From Avibacterium sp. 21-586 (GTDB lineage Bacteria > Pseudomonadota > Gammaproteobacteria > Enterobacterales > Pasteurellaceae): a DNA stretch of 64,000 nt. Position 1 is the first letter of the stretch; each line of letters starts with the position of its first letter. This document shows positions 43,886 through 53,693 of the stretch, in pieces. Location: the NCBI RefSeq assembly GCF_026226775.1, contig NZ_JAKKOD010000001.1:1420501-1484500 (forward strand). Direction: 5' to 3'. The notes under the pieces were generated by a model, which saw only the letters and a program-made list of their open reading frames with translations, was not told the origin of the DNA and made no database searches. Position numbers and translations under genes: made by a program.

Positions 43886-44401
43886 ATGAGTATTAATTTA
43901 TTACCTTGGCGCATTGTACTTTTTCAGAAAAAGAGAAAGCAATTTCTTATTTTTTCAAGTATCGCATTTATTATTTCTTTATTGTTAAGTGTAATGCTTA
44001 ATCAATGGATTGGCAGTGAAAAAGTAATAATAGTTGAACAAAAAGTACAATTACAAAAGCAAGAAAAAGAAAATGCTCAATTAGCGCAAAAATTGATTGT
44101 CTTACGAGCCAAATATCAGCCGAAGGAAATTGGGCAAGGGGTGAATTATTCGCAAGTAATTGCGCTTATGCAATGGTTGTCTAACTTACCATTTGAAGAG
44201 GGCGAATTGTCTGAATTATCTCTTTCTTCTCAACATTTACACTTAAAAGGGCGGTCGAAAAATCAGAAAGAATTTGATGATATTAAAAACTTTATTCAAC
44301 AAGCAGAGATTTTTGACCAACAAGAATTAGTCAATTTACAACTTAATAATTCCGCCTTTTGGTTTGAATTTAGTTTACAGCTGAGAGAAAAAAATGAGTG
44401 A
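43886..44401 (+). CDS. comB: ComB, PilN-like inner-membrane protein
   Basis: 171 residues. The N-terminus SINLLPWRIVLFQKKRKQFL is the PilN signature (INLLPWR), followed by one membrane helix and a periplasmic coiled coil. PilN binds PilM through this motif. It overlaps comC by eight bases. The ribosome site is weak. Confidence 0.88.
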   Translation: MSINLLPWRIVLFQKKRKQFLIFSSIAFIISLLLSVMLNQWIGSEKVIIVEQKVQLQKQEKENAQLAQKLIVLRAKYQPKEIGQGVNYSQVIALMQWLSNLPFEEGELSELSLSSQHLHLKGRSKNQKEFDDIKNFIQQAEIFDQQELVNLQLNNSAFWFEFSLQLREKNE

Positions 44402-44924
44402 GATTATTAATCAACCTAATGAATTAATCAGAAAAATTGTATTTTTACCTAGACTCCAACAAATGGCAATTCTAGCTTTTCTGGTGTTATGTGTGCCTAT
44501 CTATTTAATGGTAAATGGCTTTGCTCTTTTGCAGGAAAAAGCACATATTCAAGATAAAATCTATTTAAAAGGAAAAGAAATTATGCATCAGCAAAATATT
44601 ATCCAACGGTTAGAAAATATGACTAATCAAAAATTAGGCGATGACATTATTACTAAGACGGCGAAAATTAATACCTTTATTTCTCATTCTAACAGCGAGC
44701 AATTAGCAATTTTAACCAGTGAGTGGATCTATTCAAGCTCACCTTTAATAGAGATTAAATTAACAACAGATTATGCCATTTTTTCAGCTTTCTTAAAGCG
44801 TCTTTTATCCTCGGATTTTGAATTAAATTTATTAAGTATGAAAATTGAAAAAATAGAACAGGGTGAACATTCCCATTCTATTTCTGCTGAACTATCCTTG
44901 CAATTAAAGAGAGAGAATAAATAG
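44394..44924 (+). CDS. comC: ComC, PilO-like inner-membrane protein
   Basis: 176 residues, bitopic: one membrane helix (about 23-43), then a periplasmic coiled coil and a ferredoxin-like end. It takes the PilO place in the alignment complex. Start overlaps comB, so translation is coupled. Confidence 0.85.
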   Translation: MSEIINQPNELIRKIVFLPRLQQMAILAFLVLCVPIYLMVNGFALLQEKAHIQDKIYLKGKEIMHQQNIIQRLENMTNQKLGDDIITKTAKINTFISHSNSEQLAILTSEWIYSSSPLIEIKLTTDYAIFSAFLKRLLSSDFELNLLSMKIEKIEQGEHSHSISAELSLQLKRENK

Positions 44925-44934
44925 GAGAAGTGCG

Positions 44935-45330
44935 GTGTTAAAAAGGATAATATTTTTTCTTTATTGTTCAATGGTATTAGTAGGTTATGCCAATGATCCC
45001 TTTGACCATAAACAGCGTAAGCTAAAAAGTACGGAACAAATGCCTACTGTGCAAAAAACTCAAAATAATTGTTATAAAACAGAAACCATATTGGCTAGCC
45101 ATATTGATTTTGAACAATTAACTTTAATTGGTGTGATAGAAAATCATCAATATAAACAAGCATTTTTTCTCGATTCAACACAAAAAATTTGGCTATTTTC
45201 TGAACGTGATATGTTTACTAAAGATGCGCTAAAACTTGAGATGATTTCCTTAAATAAAGTCAAAATTATTGATGGAACGCATAATAGCGGTGATTGCCGA
45301 AATGCAAAAATTATTGAATTAACTTTATAA
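44935..45330 (+). CDS. comD: ComD, PilP-like pilotin/alignment protein
   Basis: 131 residues. A hydrophobic N-terminus (KRIIFFLYCSMVLVGYANDPFD) acts as a signal, followed by a short beta domain with FEQLTLIGVIE as in PilP. The start is GTG at 44935, overlapping uptake signal AAGTGCGGT at 44928-44936, with ribosome site TAGGAG. It links the secretin to PilN/O. Confidence 0.87.
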   Translation: MLKRIIFFLYCSMVLVGYANDPFDHKQRKLKSTEQMPTVQKTQNNCYKTETILASHIDFEQLTLIGVIENHQYKQAFFLDSTQKIWLFSERDMFTKDALKLEMISLNKVKIIDGTHNSGDCRNAKIIELTL

Positions 45331-45359
45331 ATGATAGCGTTTAATTATTAGGTGGATAA

Positions 45360-46790
45360 ATGAAATCAGTATTATCTTGGCGTTATTGGCTAAAGTGCGG
45401 TGTATTTTTAAGCTGTTTTTTAGTCGTTTCGATGTTCGCATTTAGTGCAGAGAAATTTTCTATATATCTTAAACAAGCGCCTTTGGTTAGCACTCTGCAA
45501 CAAATTGCTGATCAGCAAAATATCAATTTGGTGATTGATGATGAGCTAGAGGGATCGCTTTCTTTACGCTTGAAAAATGCTGATTGGGAGCAGTTTCTCA
45601 ACGCGGTAACGAAAATTAAGGGAATTCATTTGCACAAAGAAAATGACATTTATTATCTCAGTAAAGCTTCTCCATTAGCTATGCCAGAACCTCTTGATAA
45701 TGCACCAACCGAGTTTGTGGATAACACATCTTACGTTAGCGCACCAACCTTACCCACATTATCAACAATGACAATAAAACTGCACTATGCCAAAGCTTCT
45801 GAAGTGATGAAAACACTCACTTCTGGCAGCGGTTCGTTGCTTTCAGCAAATGGTAGTATGAGTTTTGACGATCGTAGTAATCTATTGATTATTAAAGAGG
45901 AAAAAACAATGCTGAAACAAATTCGGCGTTTGGTTACAGAAATGGATAAGCCCATTGAACAAATCGCGATTGAAGCACGTATTGTGACTATTAGTGATGA
46001 AAGTTTGAAAGAACTTGGTGTTCGTTGGGGGATTTTTACGCCAACAGATATAAGCCACAAAGTGAGTGGCAGTCTTAATGCCAATGGCTTTGCAAATATC
46101 ACTGATAATCTTAACGTAAATTTTGCCGCCACCAATACACCCGCAGGATCGGTGGCATTGCAGATCGCAAAAATTAATGGGCGATTACTTGATTTAGAAT
46201 TAACCGCCTTGGAGCGAGAAAATAGCGTAGAAATTATAGCCAGCCCAAGTTTGCTTACCACCAATAAGAAAAGTGCGAGCATTAAGCAAGGGACAGAAAT
46301 CCCCTATGTAGTGAATAATAATAAAAATGATAGCCAGAGCATTGCGTTTCGTGAAGCGGTACTAGGGCTAGAAGTAACGCCACATTTATCCAAAAATAAT
46401 GGCATTTTATTAGATTTGGTGGTGAGCCAAAATGCTCCTGGTGGGCGTGTGGCTTATGGGGAAAACGAAGTGATCGCCATTGATAAGCAAGAAATTAACA
46501 CGCAAGTTTTTGCGCAAGATGGGGAAACCATTGTGCTAGGTGGCATCTTTCACGATACCATTACCAAAGCCCTAGATAAAGTGCCTGTGCTCGGTGATAT
46601 TCCAGTGATTAAACGCTTGTTTAGTAAAGAAGTAGAACGTCATCAAAAACGGGAATTGGTGATTTTCGTCACCCCGCATTTGATCAAAAAAGGGCAACAG
46701 GTAGAAAAACAAAGTGCGGTGAAAAATCCGCCAAAAAATTACCGCACTTTGCCAGCTTCTACTAAGATTTCGCATAAATCTGGTAAATAA
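45360..46790 (+). CDS. comE: ComE, PilQ-like outer-membrane secretin
   Basis: 476 residues. A signal peptide (LSCFLVVSMFAFSAEK) precedes an N0/STN-like domain (LVSTLQQIADQQNINLVIDDEL), an N1 domain and the secretin barrel with KPIEQIAIEARIVTIS, SVEIIASPSLLTTNKKSA and VPVLGDIPVIKRLFSKEVERHQKRELVIFVTP. It is the DNA-uptake channel. The last 30 or so residues contain an inverted uptake-signal pair (46712-46720 and 46741-46749) translated as Q-S-A-V-K and Y-R-T-L. No comF follows here, unlike Haemophilus influenzae. Confidence 0.95.
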   Translation: MKSVLSWRYWLKCGVFLSCFLVVSMFAFSAEKFSIYLKQAPLVSTLQQIADQQNINLVIDDELEGSLSLRLKNADWEQFLNAVTKIKGIHLHKENDIYYLSKASPLAMPEPLDNAPTEFVDNTSYVSAPTLPTLSTMTIKLHYAKASEVMKTLTSGSGSLLSANGSMSFDDRSNLLIIKEEKTMLKQIRRLVTEMDKPIEQIAIEARIVTISDESLKELGVRWGIFTPTDISHKVSGSLNANGFANITDNLNVNFAATNTPAGSVALQIAKINGRLLDLELTALERENSVEIIASPSLLTTNKKSASIKQGTEIPYVVNNNKNDSQSIAFREAVLGLEVTPHLSKNNGILLDLVVSQNAPGGRVAYGENEVIAIDKQEINTQVFAQDGETIVLGGIFHDTITKALDKVPVLGDIPVIKRLFSKEVERHQKRELVIFVTPHLIKKGQQVEKQSAVKNPPKNYRTLPASTKISHKSGK

Positions 46791-46862
46791 ATCTGTTTTG
46801 ACGGTTGAAAAAGGTAGGCATTTATTGAGATAATCCCCATTATTTTTTGGGTGATCTTTTAG

Positions 46863-46897
46863 CAACCATATTTGATTTTATGGTTGTCTTTTTATTT
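46863..46897 (+). terminator. Terminator of the com operon
   Basis: CAACCATA / TATGGTTG with an eight-base loop, followed by TCTTTTTATTT. It lies 72 bases after comE and just ahead of aroK. Confidence 0.85.
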
Positions 46898-46946
46898 GTC
46901 GGAAAGATCAATTATTTTAAATTTTATTAAAGAAGAACAACGAAAA

Positions 46947-47474
46947 ATGGCAGAGAAACGTAATATTTTCTTAGTAGGTCCAATGGGAGCAGGGAAAAGT
47001 ACTATTGGTCGTCAATTAGCGCAAATGTTAGGAATGGATTTTATTGATACAGATGCAGAAATTGAACAACGTGCTGGCGCTGACATTAGCTGGATTTTTG
47101 ATGTTGAAGGTGAAGAAGGCTTCCGCAAACGTGAAGAACGTATTATCAATGAATTAACACAAAAACAAGGCATTGTGCTTTCCACAGGTGGCGGTGCGGT
47201 GATGTCAAAAGAAAACCGTAATTACCTCTCTGCGCGAGGGATTGTCATCTATTTAGAAACTACGGTGGAAAAACAATTCCAACGAACTCAACGTGATAAA
47301 AAACGTCCATTATTGCAAGATGTGGAAGATCCACGTCAAGTGTTAGAAGATCTTTCAAAAATTCGTAATCCGCTTTATCAAGAAGTGGCGGATATTACCT
47401 TACCTACGGATGATCAAAGTGCCAAAGTAATGGCGAATCAAATTGTTGATTTAATTGAAAATATCAACGGCTAA
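46947..47474 (+). CDS. aroK: Shikimate kinase I
   Basis: 175 residues, P-loop kinase of the shikimate pathway (step 5). Walker [10 protein letters not shown], the shikimate-binding [11 protein letters not shown] and the GGGAVMS region are present. Start ATG 46947 gives the usual [14 protein letters not shown]. It precedes aroB as in most gamma-proteobacteria. Confidence 0.97.
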   Translation: MAEKRNIFLVGPMGAGKSTIGRQLAQMLGMDFIDTDAEIEQRAGADISWIFDVEGEEGFRKREERIINELTQKQGIVLSTGGGAVMSKENRNYLSARGIVIYLETTVEKQFQRTQRDKKRPLLQDVEDPRQVLEDLSKIRNPLYQEVADITLPTDDQSAKVMANQIVDLIENING

Positions 47475-47491
47475 TTAAGCGAAAGGAAAAA

Positions 47492-48583
47492 ATGATGTTG
47501 TGCGTAAATGTTGAATTAAAAGAACGCCGTTATCCTATTTATATCGGTGCAGGCTTGCTTTCTGATCCGAGTGTTTATCCCCTAAAATCAGGCGATAAAG
47601 TGATGATTGTGAGCAATCCGACCATTGCACAACATTATCTTGCACAGGTAACGAAAACCTTGACGGAACTGGGTTGTCAGGTTGATCAGGTTTTATTACC
47701 TGATGGAGAACAATACAAAAATCTTGAATCGCTCAATCTGATTTTTACCGCCTTATTAGAAAAAAATCACGGCCGTGATACCACCTTAATTGCGCTAGGT
47801 GGCGGTGTGATTGGTGATGTAGTGGGTTATGCGGCAGCCAGTTATCAACGTGGTGTGCGTTTTATCCAAATTCCAACCACCTTACTTGCGCAAGTGGATT
47901 CTTCTGTGGGGGGAAAAACCGCTGTTAATCACCCCTTGGGTAAAAATATGATTGGTGCGTTTTATCAGCCTTGCACTGTGATTATCGATACGCTCACCTT
48001 AAATACCTTGCCAAAACGCGAAGTCAATGCAGGCTTGGCAGAAGTGATTAAATATGGCGCGATTTTAGATTATCCTTTCTTTGAATGGCTAGAACAGCAC
48101 ATTGATGAATTGGTTGCGCTTGAACAAGCGCCGTTACAGCAATGTATCGCTCGTTGTTGCCAAATTAAAGCGGACGTGGTGGCAAGAGATGAAACAGAAA
48201 AAGGCGATCGCGCATTGCTTAATTTAGGTCATACTTTTGGCCACGCTATTGAAACCCATTTAGGCTATGGCCAATGGCTACACGGTGAAGCGGTGGCCGC
48301 AGGCTCAATGATGGCGGCCGCGCTTTCTGAAATGTTAGGGGATTTATCTGTGCAAGATGTAGGACGTTTAGAAAAGCTCTTTGCGCGTGCTAATTTGCCA
48401 ACCCTTTCACCAGATACAATGCAACCCGAAGATTATTTACCGCATATGATGCGAGATAAGAAAGTGTTAGCAGGTAAGTTACGTCTTGTGTTGCTAAAAT
48501 CGCTCGGGCAAGCTTATGTGGCGAGCGATAGCGACAAAGATCTTGTTCTTGCAGCCATTGCACGTTGCACACAAACTGACTGA
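47492..48583 (+). CDS. aroB: 3-dehydroquinate synthase
   Basis: 363 residues, NAD- and metal-dependent cyclase of the shikimate pathway (step 2). It shows [39 protein letters not shown] and the metal-ligand region [11 protein letters not shown]. Start may be 47492 or the next ATG at 47495; AAAGGA at 47482-47487 serves either. It runs in the aroK-aroB-dam order. Confidence 0.97.
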   Translation: MMLCVNVELKERRYPIYIGAGLLSDPSVYPLKSGDKVMIVSNPTIAQHYLAQVTKTLTELGCQVDQVLLPDGEQYKNLESLNLIFTALLEKNHGRDTTLIALGGGVIGDVVGYAAASYQRGVRFIQIPTTLLAQVDSSVGGKTAVNHPLGKNMIGAFYQPCTVIIDTLTLNTLPKREVNAGLAEVIKYGAILDYPFFEWLEQHIDELVALEQAPLQQCIARCCQIKADVVARDETEKGDRALLNLGHTFGHAIETHLGYGQWLHGEAVAAGSMMAAALSEMLGDLSVQDVGRLEKLFARANLPTLSPDTMQPEDYLPHMMRDKKVLAGKLRLVLLKSLGQAYVASDSDKDLVLAAIARCTQTD

Positions 48584-48588
48584 TCTCA

Positions 48589-49446
48589 ATGTATCCTGAT
48601 GCGACAATTTTCCCACAACAAAAATACCGCCCTTTTTTAAAATGGGCGGGGGGGAAGTTTCGTCTTACCGAGCAAATCAATAAATTATTTCCTAAGAAAA
48701 AACAATGCCTTATTGAACCTTTCGTGGGGGCTGGGGCAGTCTTTTTGAATAGCCAATTTGAACGCTATATTTTGGTGGATATTAATGCGGATTTGATCAA
48801 TCTATTTAACATTGTTAAACAAGATGTCAATTTGTATATTGAAGCAGTGAAAAGCGTCTTTTTTCACCCTGATGCGAATACACCAGACTATTATTACGCA
48901 CGGCGCGCCCAGTTTAATCAATCCACCAATAATTTTGAGCGTTCCGTGTTGTTTTTGTATCTTAATCGTTTTGGCTTCAATGGATTGTGCCGTTATAACA
49001 GCAAAAATGAGTTTAACGTGCCATTTGGACGCTATAAAACCCATTATTTCCCAGAAATTGAGTTACGTTATTTTGCCCATAAAGCGCAAAGTGCGGTGTT
49101 TATTTGTGCAGATTTTCACGAAGCCTTTAAATTTGCTGATGAAAATGCGGTGATCTATTGCGATCCGCCTTATGCACCGCTCAAACAAGAAAGCAATTTT
49201 ACCAGTTATGCAGGCAATGAATTTTCTTTAGATCATCAGCAAGCCTTGGCTGAATTGGCGCACCGCACCGCAACGGAACGACAGATTCCGGTGCTAATTT
49301 CTAATCACGATACCAAATTTACCCGTCAAATTTATCAAGGTGCCAAAATTAAACGCTTAAAAGTGCAACGTTCAATCAGCCAAGCTTCGCATAAACGGAT
49401 TAAGGTGAATGAGCTGATTGCTAGCTTTCACGGGCAAAAAACTTAA
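48589..49446 (+). CDS. dam: Dam, DNA adenine methylase (GATC)
   Basis: 285 residues, class alpha SAM-dependent N6-adenine methylase. FxGxG-type motif EPFVGAGA (motif I), DPPYAPLKQ (motif IV) and the LKWAGGKFRL start are typical of Dam. It starts five bases after aroB. A run of seven G (48648-48654) lies near the 5' end inside the AGGK codons. GATC methylation matters for mismatch repair and for DnaA-linked sites such as 27519-27763. Confidence 0.96.
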   Translation: MYPDATIFPQQKYRPFLKWAGGKFRLTEQINKLFPKKKQCLIEPFVGAGAVFLNSQFERYILVDINADLINLFNIVKQDVNLYIEAVKSVFFHPDANTPDYYYARRAQFNQSTNNFERSVLFLYLNRFGFNGLCRYNSKNEFNVPFGRYKTHYFPEIELRYFAHKAQSAVFICADFHEAFKFADENAVIYCDPPYAPLKQESNFTSYAGNEFSLDHQQALAELAHRTATERQIPVLISNHDTKFTRQIYQGAKIKRLKVQRSISQASHKRIKVNELIASFHGQKT

Positions 49447-49757
49447 CGTGGCTGAGTGACTAAGGCAGGATTTACTTTGAATTGAAGTTGCTGAATCTGC
49501 GGATTTAAGTCCTGCACTTTGGCCAATAAATCTTTTTCTTTGAATAACAAACCTTGGCGCACCATCGCATTTGCCACTTCAATCACTAAGGTTGTTTCGG
49601 AAAAATTAGCAACGCGATAAAAGCCTTTAAATTGATTTGGGAATAATCGTGCTAACTGTTCATTCAGTTGTTGTAATAAAATGCCTTTTTGCATAATTTT
49701 GCCTAGGCTGGAATTTTCTAGCACATCTTGTATATTGGTAGGTTTACTGTATCGCAT
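49443..49757 (-). CDS. dciA: DciA-like DUF721 protein
   Basis: 104 residues. Short protein with the DUF721 helix-sheet pattern: QQLNEQLARLFPNQFKGFYRVANFSETTLVIEVANA. DciA loads replicative helicase DnaB in bacteria lacking DnaC/DnaI. Position before secM-secA is the conserved one in gamma-proteobacteria. It overlaps the dam 3' end by four bases and points away from secM. Confidence 0.85.
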   Translation of the reverse strand: MRYSKPTNIQDVLENSSLGKIMQKGILLQQLNEQLARLFPNQFKGFYRVANFSETTLVIEVANAMVRQGLLFKEKDLLAKVQDLNPQIQQLQFKVNPALVTQPR

Positions 49758-49862
49758 CGCTTGTTTTCTGCTTTTTTGCCCTAATATTACACATCAGAAT
49801 AAGACATTGTAGTGATTTTCCGCTACAATAACAGCGATTTTTAATTAAAAATAAGTTACCGA

Positions 49863-50174
49863 ATGATTTCATCTAAAAGCACACAGAATTTTTGGTCGCA
49901 ATTACTACTCAGTATGATTGCGATCTTTGCCTTGCCTAATGCGCAAGGAATGGAAAATGCTGGGCTTGCTTGTGAAAATTATTCACGTGAACAACGCCAA
50001 ATGCAACAGCTTGCTTGCCATCAGCTAGTTGCTCGTAAACAAATTATTCACCAGCAACAAAAACCAAGCAAAAAAAATTTTGTTGCACCAAAAATTCTAA
50101 CCAAAAAAGCACCGCACTTTGTTTTTCCTGTATTCAGTGCGGCCACGCCGATCCGCGCCGGTCCTGCAGCTTAA
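49863..50174 (+). CDS. secM: SecM, secretion monitor with arrest peptide
   Basis: 103 residues, directly upstream of secA. An N-terminal signal-like hydrophobic segment (SQLLLSMIAIFALPNAQG) targets it to Sec. The C-terminus ends FSAATPIRAGPAA, keeping the IRAGP core at which the ribosome stalls in E. coli; the spacing from the upstream Phe-x-x-Pro-Val is one residue shorter than in E. coli (16 against 17). Stalling opens the secA ribosome site when export is low. It includes an uptake-signal complement near 50108. The gene is shorter than E. coli secM (170). Confidence 0.85.
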   Translation: MISSKSTQNFWSQLLLSMIAIFALPNAQGMENAGLACENYSREQRQMQQLACHQLVARKQIIHQQQKPSKKNFVAPKILTKKAPHFVFPVFSAATPIRAGPAA

Positions 50175-50259
50175 CCTTTCTTTCTAGTAAATAACTTTTA
50201 ACTGATTTCAGTGATTGCTGAAGTTTAATTTAACCTATTGATATAAAAGAAATAAAATT

Positions 50260-52971
50260 ATGTTTAGAACTATTTTTACAAAAATTTTTGGTAGCCGTAA
50301 TGATCGTATTCTACGCCGTTTGAATAAACAAGTGATCAAAATTAACAAAATGGAGCCAGACTTTGAAGCCTTAAGCGATGAACAGTTGCAAGGTAAAACG
50401 GCAGAATTTCGTGAGCGCTTGAAAAATGGTGAAAGCCTGCAAAGCCTATTGCCAGAGGCCTTTGCCACTGTGCGTGAAGCAAGTAAACGTGTACTCGGTA
50501 TGCGCCATTTTGATGTGCAGCTCATTGGGGGTATGGTGCTGAATAATCGTTGCATTGCTGAAATGCGCACAGGGGAAGGGAAAACCCTTACTGCAACCTT
50601 GCCTTGCTATCTTAATGCCTTAACCGGAAAAGGCGTTCACGTTGTCACGGTGAATGATTATCTTGCGCGCCGCGATGCGGAAACTAACCGCCCATTATTT
50701 GAATTCTTAGGAATGACCGTTGGGGTGAACGTGCCGGGCTTGCCTGCAGAAGAAAAACGCGCTGCCTATGCTGCCGATATTACCTATGCGACTAACAGCG
50801 AATTAGGCTTTGATTATTTGCGTGATAACTTAGCCCATTCAGCACAAGATCGTTTCCAAAAAGAACTTTATTATGCTTTGGTTGATGAAGTGGATTCTAT
50901 TTTGATTGATGAGGCGCGTACCCCGTTGATTATTTCAGGGCCAGCGGAAGACAGTTCAGAACTTTATATTGCCATTGATAAATTGATTCCCAATCTGATC
51001 AAGCAAGATAAAGAAGACACTGAAGAATACCAAGGTGATGGTGACTACACTTTGGATCTGAAAAGCAAACAAGCGTATCTTACTGAGCGTGGGCAAGAGA
51101 AAATCGAGCAATGGTTAATTGATCAAGGCCTGATGCAAGAAACTGAATCTCTGTATTCCCCTGCCAAGGTTACTTTGTTACACCACGTTTATGCCGCATT
51201 GCGTGCGCATACATTGTTTGAACGAGATGTGGATTACATCGTAAAAGATGGCGAAATTATCATTGTTGATGAGCATACTGGGCGTACAATGGCAGGTCGC
51301 CGTTGGTCAGAAGGTTTACACCAAGCCATTGAAGCAAAAGAAGGTGTGACAATCCAAAATGAAAACCAAACTGTCGCTTCTATCACTTACCAAAACTATT
51401 TCCGCCTTTATGAAAAATTAGCCGGAATGACAGGGACAGCGGATACCGAAGCCTTTGAATTCCAACAAATTTATGGCTTGGAAACCATTGTGATCCCAAC
51501 TAATCGTCCAATGATTCGTGATGATCGCACGGATTTAATGTTTGAAAATGAACAATACAAATTTGCAGCGATTATTGAAGAAATTAAGGATTGCATTGCG
51601 CGCAACCAACCTGTGTTGGTGGGAACGGCATCCATTGAAAAATCAGAATTGTTATCTGATGCCTTAACCAAATCAGGCATTAAGCATAGCGTATTAAACG
51701 CAAAATTCCACGCACAAGAAGCCGAAATTATTGCCAATGCAGGTTATCCAGGGGCCGTAACCATTGCCACCAATATGGCAGGACGGGGTACGGATATTGT
51801 GCTTGGCGGTAACTGGAAAGCCGAAGTGGCGAAATTGGATAACCCAACAGAAGCACAAATTGAAGAAATCAAAGCCAAATGGCAAGAGCGTCACGATATT
51901 GTAAAACAAGCGGGTGGTTTGCATATTATTGGTACGGAACGCCACGAATCACGCCGTATTGATAACCAGCTGCGCGGACGTTCAGGCCGCCAAGGTGACC
52001 CAGGTTCATCACGTTTCTACTTATCTTTAGATGATGCATTAATGCGTATTTACTTAAACGAAGGTAAGCTTAATATGATGCGCAAAGCCTTCAGCACACC
52101 AGGTGAAGCAATGGAATCGAAATTGCTCACTAAAGTGATTGCTTCTGCGCAAGCAAAAGTTGAAGCACATAACTTTGATGGACGTAAACATTTATTAGAA
52201 TTTGATGATGTTGCTAATGATCAACGCCGTGCTATTTATGAACAGCGCAATGAACTATTAGATAATGAGAACATTGCCGAAACCATTAAAGTGATCCGCA
52301 AAGATGTTTTCAACAGCGTGATCGATCAATATATTCCACCAAATTCATTGGAAGAAATGTGGGATGTGCCAGCTCTTGAGCAACGTTTAAGACAGGATTT
52401 TGCTCTTGATTTACCGATTGAACATTGGTTAGAAGAAAACAATGCTTTGCATGAAGAAACTTTGCGTGAGCGTATTATTGATGCCGCAGAAAAAGAATAT
52501 GAACGCAAAGAAGAGTTGGTTGGTGCGGAATCAATGCGCCATTTTGAAAAAGGCATTATGCTACAAACCCTTGATGAGCTTTGGAAAGAACATCTTGCTT
52601 CGATGGATCATTTACGCCGTGGTATTCACTTGCGTGGTTATGCGCAAAAAGATCCAAAACAAGAATATAAACGTGAGTCTTTCCAAATGTTTACGGATAT
52701 GCTGGATGCGTTAAAATTAAGTGTGATTACTACCTTAAGTCGAGTCCAAATTCGTACTCAAGAAGAAATTGAGCAAGCGGAGAAATTGCAGCAAGAAATG
52801 GCAGCTCGTGCACAAGTGCAATATAATACCGTTGATGATGAGCAGCCACAAGCTGAACAAGTAGCATTGCCACCATCAGATCATAAGATTGGGCGTAATG
52901 AGCCTTGCCCTTGTGGTTCAGGTAAAAAATACAAACATTGCCACGGTAATCGTGCGGCGAAATATAGTTAA
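50260..52971 (+). CDS. secA: SecA, preprotein translocase ATPase
   Basis: 903 residues. DEAD-like motor: Walker [47 protein letters not shown] and [25 protein letters not shown] are canonical. The C-terminal zinc motif [14 protein letters not shown] binds SecB and lipids. It drives post-translational export through SecYEG and is preceded by secM. An uptake-signal hairpin follows. Confidence 0.98.
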   Translation: MFRTIFTKIFGSRNDRILRRLNKQVIKINKMEPDFEALSDEQLQGKTAEFRERLKNGESLQSLLPEAFATVREASKRVLGMRHFDVQLIGGMVLNNRCIAEMRTGEGKTLTATLPCYLNALTGKGVHVVTVNDYLARRDAETNRPLFEFLGMTVGVNVPGLPAEEKRAAYAADITYATNSELGFDYLRDNLAHSAQDRFQKELYYALVDEVDSILIDEARTPLIISGPAEDSSELYIAIDKLIPNLIKQDKEDTEEYQGDGDYTLDLKSKQAYLTERGQEKIEQWLIDQGLMQETESLYSPAKVTLLHHVYAALRAHTLFERDVDYIVKDGEIIIVDEHTGRTMAGRRWSEGLHQAIEAKEGVTIQNENQTVASITYQNYFRLYEKLAGMTGTADTEAFEFQQIYGLETIVIPTNRPMIRDDRTDLMFENEQYKFAAIIEEIKDCIARNQPVLVGTASIEKSELLSDALTKSGIKHSVLNAKFHAQEAEIIANAGYPGAVTIATNMAGRGTDIVLGGNWKAEVAKLDNPTEAQIEEIKAKWQERHDIVKQAGGLHIIGTERHESRRIDNQLRGRSGRQGDPGSSRFYLSLDDALMRIYLNEGKLNMMRKAFSTPGEAMESKLLTKVIASAQAKVEAHNFDGRKHLLEFDDVANDQRRAIYEQRNELLDNENIAETIKVIRKDVFNSVIDQYIPPNSLEEMWDVPALEQRLRQDFALDLPIEHWLEENNALHEETLRERIIDAAEKEYERKEELVGAESMRHFEKGIMLQTLDELWKEHLASMDHLRRGIHLRGYAQKDPKQEYKRESFQMFTDMLDALKLSVITTLSRVQIRTQEEIEQAEKLQQEMAARAQVQYNTVDDEQPQAEQVALPPSDHKIGRNEPCPCGSGKKYKHCHGNRAAKYS

Positions 52972-52983
52972 TCTATAAATGGA

Positions 52984-53020
52984 AAGTGCGGTAAAAATTT
53001 CTGATTTTTTTACCGCATTT
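52984..53020 (+). terminator. Uptake-signal hairpin after secA
   Basis: AAGTGCGGTAAAAA (52984-52997) and TTTTTTACCGCATTT (53006-53020; the second signal has one mismatch) make a long stem, followed by TTTTGA. It precedes the mutT ribosome site. Confidence 0.75.
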
Positions 53021-53037
53021 TTGATTAAGGAGAAAAA

Positions 53038-53439
53038 ATGGCAAAACCCATTATCCAAGTAGCAGCAGGGATTATTCGTAATGAATTTGGGCAAATTTAT
53101 CTCACTCAGCGTCTTGAAGGACAAGATTTTGCCCAAGCTTTAGAATTTCCTGGTGGAAAAGTCGATAAAGGCGAAACGCCCGAACAAGCCCTTGCCAGAG
53201 AGTTGGAAGAAGAAATTGGCATTCACATTCTTAACGCCAGTTTATTTGAGCGTTTTATGTTTGAATATCCCAGTAAGATAATTCACTTCCATTTTTACCT
53301 TGTAGAACAATGGGTTGGTGAACCTTTTGGGCGAGAAGGGCAAGAGGGAATGTGGATTGCACAATCTGAGCTCGATTCCAGCCAATTCCCACCCGCTAAC
53401 AGTAAGCTAATTCAGCGACTATTGGCTGAAAATCAATAA
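53038..53439 (+). CDS. mutT: MutT, 8-oxo-dGTP diphosphatase
   Basis: 133 residues, Nudix hydrolase cleaning oxidised dGTP. The Nudix box GGKVDKGETPEQALARELEE follows LEFP, and the N-terminus IQVAAGIIRNEFGQIYLTQR is typical. It lies after secA as in E. coli. Ribosome site AAGGAGA. Confidence 0.95.
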   Translation: MAKPIIQVAAGIIRNEFGQIYLTQRLEGQDFAQALEFPGGKVDKGETPEQALARELEEEIGIHILNASLFERFMFEYPSKIIHFHFYLVEQWVGEPFGREGQEGMWIAQSELDSSQFPPANSKLIQRLLAENQ

Positions 53440-53453
53440 TTTGCCATCGATAG

Positions 53454-53485
53454 AAAAGCATTATATCTTTCATATAATGCTTTTT
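53454..53485. terminator. Bidirectional terminator between mutT and the small basic gene
   Basis: AAAAGCATTATAT / ATATAATGCTTTT with a five-base loop, a perfect 13-bp stem. Confidence 0.88.
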
Positions 53486-53492
53486 GTCTTAC

Positions 53493-53654
53493 TTATTGGC
53501 AACAGATATCTTGTATCACGAATTGTAATGCATGGCGATCCCATAAGCGTGTTTTGCGTTGTTTCATTCTTTTTAAGCGTAATGCTCGACCTTGAGCCAA
53601 GCGAAAAAGTTTAGTATTACTCTTTTTTAGGAACGTTTTTCGTCTTCTTGTCAT
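53493..53654 (-). CDS. Small highly basic protein, YciY-like
   Basis: 53 residues from ATG 53654 (MTRRRKTFLKK), or 65 if a start farther upstream is used. It is very rich in Arg/Lys (RALRLKRMKQRKTRLWDRHALQF) and ends with CCQ. It resembles E. coli YciY in size, charge and the Leu-x-Phe-hydrophobic end, but that is a loose match. No function known. It is immediately before mltF on the same strand and shares a terminator with mutT. Confidence 0.55.
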   Translation of the reverse strand: MTRRRKTFLKKSNTKLFRLAQGRALRLKRMKQRKTRLWDRHALQFVIQDICCQ

Positions 53655-53693
53655 TGTTATCTCACTTCTTATTAATGGGCATTTTTTCAAAAT

